A stretch of 44,661 bases of DNA, from NCBI GenBank assembly GCA_016934265.1, contig JAFGTF010000069.1, positions 1-44,661 of the forward strand, in the 5' to 3' direction. Positions within the stretch are counted from its first letter, which is position 1. Each line of letters opens with the position of its first letter. The notes beneath the pieces are model-generated. The model was not told the origin of the DNA. It did not search any database and saw nothing but the letters and a program-made list of their open reading frames with translations. The DNA comes from Spirochaetota bacterium. GTDB taxonomy: Bacteria; Spirochaetota; B62-G9; DRHN01. Shown here piece by piece: positions 8,089 to 14,838 of this stretch. A program made the translations under genes and the position numbers.

Positions 8089-8816
8089 GACAACTCCTCC
8101 AGCGAAAAGATTCCGGGATCGAGAGGAATATCGATCTTCATCCCCCGAACTATAAACTCCGTGCTCGAATTCCCCTTTACGGTGTCCTCAAGTACCATCC
8201 GGACCGGCACCTGCCTGCCCGATACCTCCCTGATCTCGCTGATCGTGATATTCTTCAAGAGCTTTCCCGAGCGTGAGAACTTATGAACCCGCCGGTAGAT
8301 GAAAAGCGTCGTATCGATCCACATGGTCTGGCTGTAGTAGGGCACGTCTCTCCGCACGGCTTTCATGCCCACCCGGTAACAGGGATATCCCCCCACCTCC
8401 TCCGTCCCCTCGAGAGTCACGTTGTAGGACGCGAGCAGCCCCTTTCCGCCGGTCATGTCCTCGTAGGACATATCCGAGCCGATCACCGACTCCTTGAGCG
8501 CCGCGCCCTGCATCCGGATGGTCTCCTCGGCCTCCGGAAAGAAGAGGTAGAGCTCGTCTTTCGTACGCAGTATTTTCATGCCCTCCTCCTCCACGCTCGT
8601 GAACTCGACGAGCATATCGTCCGTTCCCCTCGAGTAGGAGATGAAACTGCTCTTTTTAGTGCCGAACCGGTCGCGAATGATCATGTCCCCGTCTACCCTC
8701 GAGGTCTCGAAAACAGTGTTTTCCTCGAGTTTCCGTATGATCTCCTCCGCCGAAACGGCGAAAACCGATGACGGGATTACGATAAGCATCAACGCTGTAA
8801 TCACCAGCCTCTTCAT
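8082..8816 (-). CDS. Outer-membrane lipoprotein-sorting (LolA-like) periplasmic protein
   Basis: This 244-residue protein has a clear signal peptide (cleavage probably after VFA at residue 20) and a LolA/LppX-type half-barrel. Visible features include EEIIRKLEENTVFETSRVDGDMIIRDRFG, the strand pair MKILRTKDELYLFFPEAEETIRM, and CYRVGMKAVRRDVPYYSQTMWIDTTLFIYRRVHKFS. Such proteins carry lipids or lipoproteins across the periplasm, usually beside RND or LolCDE-type exporters. Its place between the permease genes and the barrel gene fits that role. It differs from the housekeeping LolA in length and motifs, so a dedicated substrate is more likely than general lipoprotein sorting. Confidence 0.85.
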   Translation of the reverse strand: MKRLVITALMLIVIPSSVFAVSAEEIIRKLEENTVFETSRVDGDMIIRDRFGTKKSSFISYSRGTDDMLVEFTSVEEEGMKILRTKDELYLFFPEAEETIRMQGAALKESVIGSDMSYEDMTGGKGLLASYNVTLEGTEEVGGYPCYRVGMKAVRRDVPYYSQTMWIDTTLFIYRRVHKFSRSGKLLKNITISEIREVSGRQVPVRMVLEDTVKGNSSTEFIVRGMKIDIPLDPGIFSLEELSW

Positions 8817-8896
8817 ACCGACCCCTCCTGGTTCATTTTTCCGTGATATACCGTATCACGCATCCGCCTTTTTCACTGCAGGACCCCGCACCGCGG

Positions 8897-10129
8897 TCAT
8901 ATGCTTCTCAAAGCCTCCACGGGCTCGATCCTCGCCGCCCTTGTAGACGGTATGAGCGAAGTCAGTCCCGCCACCGCCACAGAGTACACGAACGCAAGCG
9001 CGGTGAGGCCGGGATTTACGGATGGATAGAGCCTGTTCGATACTTCGAAGCTGACCCCCTGCAACGCCGAGCTGAGATCGATTCCCGTAAACGAAAGCGG
9101 GACGGTAATGCCTATTCCCAAAGCCACTCCTATCCCCGATCCGATCACGCCGAGGTACAGAGCCTCGAGAAAGAAAAGGCGCACTATCTCCCCCCTCGTC
9201 ATGCCCAGTGCCCCGATGGTGCCGATCTCGCGTACACGCTCGAAGACCACCATCATCGTTGTATTGACTATAACCGAGCTCGCAAGCACGAAGAAAAACA
9301 GCGAGATGAAATTGTAGACCATGCCGGCCATCTTAATAAAGCCGTAGGATGTATTCTCCTCCTGCCAGGTCTTGATCGAAAGCTCCCTCGTTTGTTCAGT
9401 CCCGAGGCCGGCCTCGAGCTCGCGTGCGGTTTCTTCGACAGAGACGCCGTCTTTCAGCTTGATCAGTATCTCGCTCACCGAGTCTCCCATGCGTAAAAAC
9501 CGCTGCACCCGGTCTACCGGCGCGAGAATCCATGACCCGTTCAACTGCTGGACCGGCAGCCGCACCAGCCCCGTGACGAGAAAGGTGACGGCGTTCGTGC
9601 CCCTTCGCATGGTGGTGGTCATGACCGTGATCTTATCGCCCGTGCCCACGCCGATCTCCTTCGCCAGGCCGATCCCCAGCAGGGCCTCGTTTCGGCCTTC
9701 GTACGGGATTCTGCCCTCCGCCAGATACGCATCGAGGTTTTGGAACTCCCGCTCCCTGTCGAAGTCGACCCCCACTCCCCATGCATGATACGTCTCTTCG
9801 TCCCGGTAGACCGCCGCGGGGAATCGTATTCTCGGGGACAGGAGCGCCACCGCTTCGTGCGCTTCGATCTCCCGGATCAACTCCCTGTAGCCCTCTATGC
9901 GAAGGTGCAGGGGATTGAGGTAATCGTACCGTTCGTAATCGGCGTGCTGTACCCGGATCTCGCCGCTGTAGTAGGTGACGATGTTTTTTTCGAGATCGCT
10001 CTGCATCCCCTTGAGATAGGAGGAAAAGAAGACGATGCCCATGACCGCGGCCGCTATGGCGGTACAGGACAGAACACTCCGCCTTCTGTTCCGCCTGATG
10101 TTCCTCGCTGCAATACGGTAGAGTTTCAT
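8897..10129 (-). CDS. ABC transporter permease, FtsX/MacB/LolE type (second subunit)
   Basis: This 410-residue protein has one N-terminal membrane helix (about 18-40), a large periplasmic MacB-like domain (about 45-270) and three C-terminal helices forming the FtsX domain. Visible signatures are RNIRRNRRRSVLSC at the start, VRLPVQQLNGSWILAPVDRVQRFL in the periplasmic domain, and VREIGTIGALGMTRGEIVRLFFLEAL in the cytoplasmic loop that couples to the ATPase. It sits 15 bp after the first permease gene and pairs with it, giving a LolCDE-like heterodimer. These exporters power extraction of lipids or lipoproteins, or efflux; the substrate is unknown. Confidence 0.9.
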   Translation of the reverse strand: MKLYRIAARNIRRNRRRSVLSCTAIAAAVMGIVFFSSYLKGMQSDLEKNIVTYYSGEIRVQHADYERYDYLNPLHLRIEGYRELIREIEAHEAVALLSPRIRFPAAVYRDEETYHAWGVGVDFDREREFQNLDAYLAEGRIPYEGRNEALLGIGLAKEIGVGTGDKITVMTTTMRRGTNAVTFLVTGLVRLPVQQLNGSWILAPVDRVQRFLRMGDSVSEILIKLKDGVSVEETARELEAGLGTEQTRELSIKTWQEENTSYGFIKMAGMVYNFISLFFFVLASSVIVNTTMMVVFERVREIGTIGALGMTRGEIVRLFFLEALYLGVIGSGIGVALGIGITVPLSFTGIDLSSALQGVSFEVSNRLYPSVNPGLTALAFVYSVAVAGLTSLIPSTRAARIEPVEALRSI

Positions 10130-10144
10130 CCGCTGCTCCCCTTT

Positions 10145-11398
10145 TTAGCTGTATCTGAGGCTGTCTGCGATACCACGCCGGAGCGCTCTCCCGGTCGACA
10201 GGAACGACACGAGCACGGTAAGGACGATACCGAATATGAAGGCCGTTACCATGGCCTCGGGGTGCCAGGCCCCCCTGAAAAGGCCGTGCACGCGGTAGCC
10301 GATGTCCATGTCGCCGATCAGACCGCCCATGTCCACTCCCCGGCTCACGATCCAGTAACTGAGAACCACGCCTAAGACCACTCCCATGACCGCGCCGATG
10401 AACCCGATCCCCCCGGCCTCCAGGAGAAACGCGAGCCTGATCTCGGAGTCCTTCATCCCGAGCGCGCGCATCATGCCGAGCTCCTTCGTTCGTTCGTTGA
10501 TGGCCATGATCATCGTGTTCGAGATTCCGACGGCCGCGATGATGAAGACCAGTATGAGGATGATGTTGCTCGCCGACTTCTTCATGCCGGCGAATGCGAG
10601 GTAGTCTTCAGCAAGGTCACGCCAGCTCTTGACATCCAAGCCGGGCGCGACCCCGGCGAGGTCCGACTCGAGCGCCGCCGCCAGCGCGTCCGCGTCCTCG
10701 CGCTCGGGCAGCCGGAGGTTTATCTCCGTCACCGCCCCGTTCATTTCGAGGTAGCGGTCCGCCGTGTCGAGCGGGATAAAGACCGTCCCCTTGTTGATTG
10801 CGGGGTTGGGGCAATTGAATATTCCCGCGATCTCCACGTCAATCGTCTGGTAGTAGCCGTCGCGGGTCCTTGTCACCACGGTAAGCGGGTAGCCGACTTC
10901 CGCTCCGAGGTCGGCTGCGAGCCAGGCCCCGATGAGTATCTTCTCCTCGCCCGGTTCGAGGTAGCGCCCGGCCTCGATCGTCTCTTTTAGACGGAAGACC
11001 GTATCGTCTTTTACCGGGTCGATCGCCAGGACCCGAAGCGTGAGCGATCCGTCCTCTAAAAAGGGGTCTTTGTGCATAATAAGCTCGCCGCCGAATACGG
11101 TCCTCGGCGCCGCGGGTATCTTCTTCCCGGCGAGCCACCCGAGCACCGCTTCCGGTTCGTCGATAGTATATTTCAGCGGCAGCCGGTCTTTCTGTTCCCA
11201 GTATCCGTCGTCGAGCGCCCGGGCCGAGCTCGTTTCGTACCAGACGAGGTTTCGCTCCGACTCCTTTTCGATCCCGAGGATCCACGAGTCCATGAATATA
11301 TACGCCCCGAGGCCCACGGCTAAGGCCGCCGCGGTGATTATCGTACGCTTTCTGTACCGGGAGAGGTTCTTCCAGGCGAGCCTTAAAAGAAATTTCAT
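10145..11398 (-). CDS. ABC transporter permease, FtsX/MacB/LolC type (first subunit)
   Basis: This 417-residue MacB-type permease has an N-terminal helix following RLAWKNLSRYRKRTII, a long periplasmic domain (about 45-265) and three C-terminal helices. The coupling loop INERTKELGMMRALGMKDSEIRLAFLLEA is typical of the FtsX domain. Its ATG overlaps the TGA of the ATPase gene by four bases and has a strong AGAGGAGG site, so the two are translationally coupled. The second permease follows after 15 bp. The two permeases differ enough in sequence to act as distinct halves of a heterodimer. Confidence 0.9.
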   Translation of the reverse strand: MKFLLRLAWKNLSRYRKRTIITAAALAVGLGAYIFMDSWILGIEKESERNLVWYETSSARALDDGYWEQKDRLPLKYTIDEPEAVLGWLAGKKIPAAPRTVFGGELIMHKDPFLEDGSLTLRVLAIDPVKDDTVFRLKETIEAGRYLEPGEEKILIGAWLAADLGAEVGYPLTVVTRTRDGYYQTIDVEIAGIFNCPNPAINKGTVFIPLDTADRYLEMNGAVTEINLRLPEREDADALAAALESDLAGVAPGLDVKSWRDLAEDYLAFAGMKKSASNIILILVFIIAAVGISNTMIMAINERTKELGMMRALGMKDSEIRLAFLLEAGGIGFIGAVMGVVLGVVLSYWIVSRGVDMGGLIGDMDIGYRVHGLFRGAWHPEAMVTAFIFGIVLTVLVSFLSTGRALRRGIADSLRYS

Positions 11399-12078
11399 TT
11401 AGTCCTCCTCTCGTCCGAAACGATCCGCCCGTCATGAAGGCTCACCAGGCGGTGGGCGTAATCCATGACCATCGGGTCGTGGGTGGAAAAGATGAACATG
11501 GTGTTGTGTTTTTTGTTCAGCCGTTCCATGAGCTTCAGGATATCCTCCCCGGTCTTCGAGTCGAGGTTTGCAGTCGGCTCGTCGGCCAGCACGATCCGGG
11601 GGCTCTTTACAAGAGCCCGTGCGATGGCCACCCGCTGCTGCTGCCCGCCGGAAAGCCTGCCCGGCAGGACATCCTCCTTGCCTTCAAGCCCCACCTCCCG
11701 AAGCATCGCCATACTCCGAGCCTTGATCTCCGGCTCCCGTATATCTAGCAGCGAGAGTACAAACGAGACGTTCTCGTACGCCGTGAGCACGGGAATGAGG
11801 TTGAATGTCTGAAAAACAAAGCCGAGCTTCTCGCGCCGGAACAGCGCGAGCTCTTTCTTGTTCCTCGCCGAGACCGCCTGCCAGTCGATGAATATTTCGC
11901 CCGAATCCGGCCGGTCTATGCAGCCTATGAGATTCAGGAGGGTCGTCTTCCCCGAACCGGACGGTCCGGCGATCGAGAGAAACTCGTTCTGTTCCGCTTC
12001 GAGGGAGACGTCGACGAGCGCCTGCACCATTATTTCACCAATCCTGTAGTTTTTCGACACCTTAGCGAGAGTTATCAT
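11395..12078 (-). CDS. ABC transporter ATP-binding protein, LolD/MacB type
   Basis: This 227-residue nucleotide-binding subunit has Walker A GPSGSGKTT at 38-46, a Q-loop in the FVFQTFNLIPVLTAYENV region, the signature LSGGQQQRVAIARAL, Walker B IVLADEP and the H-loop FSTHD. The phrase FVFQTFNLIP and the short length match the LolD/MacB branch. I chose the ATG at 12078 because a GGAGGA site precedes it and the fold begins there; an upstream extension would read into the TetR gene without a ribosome site. The gene overlaps the 3' end of tetR by 17 bases, linking regulator and transporter. Confidence 0.93.
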   Translation of the reverse strand: MITLAKVSKNYRIGEIMVQALVDVSLEAEQNEFLSIAGPSGSGKTTLLNLIGCIDRPDSGEIFIDWQAVSARNKKELALFRREKLGFVFQTFNLIPVLTAYENVSFVLSLLDIREPEIKARSMAMLREVGLEGKEDVLPGRLSGGQQQRVAIARALVKSPRIVLADEPTANLDSKTGEDILKLMERLNKKHNTMFIFSTHDPMVMDYAHRLVSLHDGRIVSDERRTK

Positions 12079-12778
12079 CGTCTTCCTCCTTCGCAGTCTC
12101 CATGTCTGTAACGAACCGTTCAATCATCCGCCAGTCGTACAGCTTGAGCGACCCCTCTTCGGCGCCGAGGATTCTCTCCATCGTATGCTCGTACATTCTC
12201 AGCTTCCTCTCGAGTATCTTAATATTTTCCGGCCTCTTATCGAGCTCGAAGATCAGCTTGGCGGTAAGCTCGCCGAATGTATACCCCATACCGAGTATCA
12301 GCTCCACGACGTCGTCGGGATACGGGGTGTCGAACACCCCCTCCGTGACCCCCTGCCGAATGATCGCTGCGTATACGGGCGCCAGCTTTTCGATCGCTTT
12401 TTTCATCGTCCAGTGCCTTGCTATAAGGTTCTCGTCGGAAAAGAGGTATTTCAGCGCAGGCACCAGCATTTCCCTGTGCTCGAGCTTTACTGCTCCTCCA
12501 ATTTCGAAGAGGTCTCTGAACTTCCGCAGGGCATTCTCTTTCGACTCGATGACCGTCCTGCTTTTTTCCACTATCCGGTCCGTCATCCGTTCGACGAGGC
12601 TGTCGAGCAGGTCGAGCTTGGATTTGAAGTAGTGGTAGAACGTGCCCTTGGCGATCCCCGTCTCTTCGATGATCGCCTCGACGGTGGCCTGCTCGTAGCC
12701 GACCCGGTAGATGAGCTCGTACGCCGTATCGAGTATCTCGTTCTTTCTGACATCGTGCGCCTTTACGATCCGTGCCAC
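12062..12778 (-). CDS. TetR-family transcriptional regulator
   Basis: This 238-residue repressor has a standard N-terminal DNA-binding domain: NEILDTAYELIYRVGYEQATVEAII, then the helix-turn-helix ETGIAKGTFYHYFKSKLDL at about 39-57. The C-terminal ligand-binding domain is all-helical with no recognisable subfamily. The start is a GTG at 12776-12778, preceded by a GGGGAG site at good spacing. It is first in the ABC-LolA-barrel operon. A 35-bp palindrome lies 17 bp upstream of the start, directly after the predicted promoter, so it probably represses its own operon until an inducer, perhaps the exported compound, binds. Confidence 0.93.
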   Translation of the reverse strand: MARIVKAHDVRKNEILDTAYELIYRVGYEQATVEAIIEETGIAKGTFYHYFKSKLDLLDSLVERMTDRIVEKSRTVIESKENALRKFRDLFEIGGAVKLEHREMLVPALKYLFSDENLIARHWTMKKAIEKLAPVYAAIIRQGVTEGVFDTPYPDDVVELILGMGYTFGELTAKLIFELDKRPENIKILERKLRMYEHTMERILGAEEGSLKLYDWRMIERFVTDMETAKEEDDDNSR

Positions 12779-12794
12779 TTTTCACTCTCCCCTG

Positions 12795-12829
12795 CATGAT
12801 GACCGACCGACGGTCGGTCGGTCATCATG
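12795..12829. promoter_or_regulatory. TetR-type operator, 35-bp perfect palindrome
   Basis: Seventeen-base arms starting CATGATGACCGACCGAC are perfectly mirrored around a single G at 12812. Within it, ACCGACCGAC/GTCGGTCGGT resembles operators of several TetR repressors. It covers the region just downstream of the predicted -10 box and ends 17 bp before the tetR start codon. Autorepression is inferred. Confidence 0.82.
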
Positions 12830-12830
12830 T

Positions 12831-12859
12831 AACATACACGATTATAAAACCGCTGTCAA
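12831..12859 (-). promoter_or_regulatory. Predicted promoter of the TetR-ABC operon
   Basis: On the minus strand TTGACA (12854-12859) and TATGTT (12831-12836) are exactly 17 bp apart. The palindrome at 12795-12829 begins one base beyond the -10 box, where a bound TetR dimer would cover the transcription start. Confidence 0.75.
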
Positions 12860-13030
12860 TAAGAATTTTTCCATTCCGACAACCGTCTTCGAAGGTCGGG
12901 CGTTTAATAACGTGGCCCCGAAAGCGATATATCACTATTATGAGTACGCTTGGTTCCGTCTCAAGCCGCCTTTTAAAATCTCCCCGCAGGAGCGCGGGGC
13001 TCGTATTCTTTCTGTAAAACCGGCGGCTGC

Positions 13031-13060
13031 TTGGCTTTTCGGGGCGAACCCGCCTATACC
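13031..13060 (+). promoter_or_regulatory. Possible promoter of the oxidoreductase gene
   Basis: TTGGCT (13031-13036) and TATACC (13055-13060) with an 18-bp spacer lie just before a GAGAGGAG ribosome site and the ATG at 13084. The rest of 12860-13030 shows no gene, only a short GC-rich hairpin near 12978-12998. Confidence 0.4.
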
Positions 13061-13083
13061 ACACTACGAGAGGAGTAAAAACG

Positions 13084-14220
13084 ATGCAGAAGGTCAAACT
13101 GGGAATCGTCGGATGCGGGAGCGTCACGCGGCTTTATTTCCCCATGCTGAGAGACATGGCACAGAAGGGGGAGCTTATGATTGCCTGTGTCTGCGATTCT
13201 TCCGAAAAGAACGCGCGGGAAGCGAAAGAGTACCTCGGCACCCGGCACTACTACCTCGATTTCGACGAGATGCTCGCGAACGAAACGATCGACGCCGTGG
13301 TCAATCTCACGCCGATCCAGCTCCATCACGAGTTCAACCTGAAGGCGATCGAGTCGGGCAGGCATGTCTATACCGAGAAACCGATCGCGTCGACGGTGAG
13401 TGAGGCCGACGAGATCATACGGTCTGCGAAGAAAAAGGGCGTCATTGTAACCTGCGCGCCCCCCATGCCGCTTCATCCCGACCACGTAAGGATAAAATCG
13501 CTCGTGGATAAAGGCGCGCTGGGCAAGGTCTGCTACGCCCGGGCGACCGGCGCGAACCCGGGCCCCGCATGGATCACCGAGTTCACCTCGGACCCGACCT
13601 GGTTTTACAAGAAAGGCGGCGGTCCGATCTTCGATACCGGAGAATACCCGATACAGCTGCTCACGCAGATACTCGGTCCGGTGAAGCGCGTCTCCGCCTT
13701 CGCCGCCACCACGGTTCCCGAACGGGTGGTCGTTGCGGGCGAGGCGAAGGGCAGGCGTATACGGGTGGAAGTCTTTGACAACATACAGATAATGCTCGAT
13801 TTCGGCGAGGGGACCTTCGCGACCGTGGACGTTACCTACTGCAAGCTGTCGCACAAGGACAGCCCCCGCGTCGAGCTGTACGGCGACAGGGGAATAATCT
13901 ACCACTACCAGCGCAAGGAGAATCCTATCGCCGTATACAGGCGTGAGGACGAGCTGGGGCTGAGGGGATGGCTTACTCCCGAGGATTCCTTCTGGGGGGC
14001 GTGCGTTCCCGTCATGCAGATGTCGCAGGACCCCTCCAGGCCGTTCTCCTGGGCTGAGGGAGTCCTTCATCTCGTTCGCTGCATCGAAGAAAACAGAAAG
14101 CCCGTATTGAACGCGGAGTTCGCGAGGCATGTGCTCGATGTGCTTGTCACCGCGCTCGAATCGGCAGAGACCGGCAGGGCCGTGGAAGTCAAGACCGGGT
14201 TCGATCTTCCCTCCGCATGA
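13084..14220 (+). CDS. Gfo/Idh/MocA-family NAD(P)-dependent oxidoreductase
   Basis: The 378-residue protein opens with a Rossmann nucleotide-binding fold, KLGIVGCGSVTRLYFPML. The family signature YTEKPIASTVSEADEII follows, with the catalytic-lysine motif EKP at about residue 99. The C-terminal alpha/beta domain contains GGGPIFDTGEYPIQLLTQILGPVKRVSAF, where Asp and a His/Tyr position normally contact the sugar; here the motif reads DTGEYP, with Tyr where many members have His. Enzymes of this family oxidise or reduce sugars, inositols or related cyclic substrates. A strong GAGAGGAG ribosome site supports the start. It faces away from the TetR operon and appears to be a single gene. Confidence 0.93.
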   Translation: MQKVKLGIVGCGSVTRLYFPMLRDMAQKGELMIACVCDSSEKNAREAKEYLGTRHYYLDFDEMLANETIDAVVNLTPIQLHHEFNLKAIESGRHVYTEKPIASTVSEADEIIRSAKKKGVIVTCAPPMPLHPDHVRIKSLVDKGALGKVCYARATGANPGPAWITEFTSDPTWFYKKGGGPIFDTGEYPIQLLTQILGPVKRVSAFAATTVPERVVVAGEAKGRRIRVEVFDNIQIMLDFGEGTFATVDVTYCKLSHKDSPRVELYGDRGIIYHYQRKENPIAVYRREDELGLRGWLTPEDSFWGACVPVMQMSQDPSRPFSWAEGVLHLVRCIEENRKPVLNAEFARHVLDVLVTALESAETGRAVEVKTGFDLPSA

Positions 14221-14320
14221 TTTTATGCATCTAAACGGTTGTCACCCGGGGGAAAAGACGGAGAGAAACCGCCCGAAATATGCCTTTCTCACCCGGCCTT
14301 TTCCTTAGTATATTTTTCGT

Positions 14321-14713
14321 ATGAAAAAACACTCGAGTGTTTTTCTACGGCTTTCATTCGTTTTTACCGCGTTTATCTGTCTCGCGGCGCTCGATACCGG
14401 CCTCTATATTCACACGAGCTACCGCTATCGTCCGAGCCCGACGCATATCGAGATCGTCCTGTCCGTCGTGCCGCCGGAGTATGCGGCGCGCCGCATTCCG
14501 AATGCGCTTCGTGCGCGCACGACGGATTCCCGGCCTGCGGTATACGGCATCCCAACCGCAGCCTTAATTCTGCAGTATTACGACGGCCTGATACTTCACC
14601 GGCTGTCCCTCTTCGAGCCCGGGGTTTCCCCGGTTCTTCGAATCGTCTCCATCCTGCAAAAACAAAGCGTCTCACACCGTTTCTCCGACGAAGATTCCCT
14701 CCCCTCCTGCTGA
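14321..14713 (+). CDS. Small hypothetical exported or membrane-anchored protein
   Basis: This is a 130-codon open frame whose first 35 residues look like a signal peptide or membrane anchor (basic MKKHSSVFLR, then a hydrophobic run to about residue 27). The rest is of mixed composition with no motif I recognise. No good ribosome site precedes the ATG, and the frame lies in the gap between the oxidoreductase and SecA genes. It could equally be non-coding; I keep it because the N-terminus is signal-like. Confidence 0.35.
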   Translation: MKKHSSVFLRLSFVFTAFICLAALDTGLYIHTSYRYRPSPTHIEIVLSVVPPEYAARRIPNALRARTTDSRPAVYGIPTAALILQYYDGLILHRLSLFEPGVSPVLRIVSILQKQSVSHRFSDEDSLPSC

Positions 14714-14838
14714 ACCGTTAAAAAATCCGTACCCTTCCTCCGGTGTCGCCGTTTTGGCCGCGCCCTATGCGTGTACCGGCACCGTACAAAACGGCCGCAC
14801 CCACCAAGGAAGGCATACGAACACAGGAGGACACCGCC

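Noticed and set aside
13054..14130. A 358-codon minus-strand frame
   Set aside because: It is antisense to the Gfo/Idh/MocA oxidoreductase and has no motif or ribosome site.
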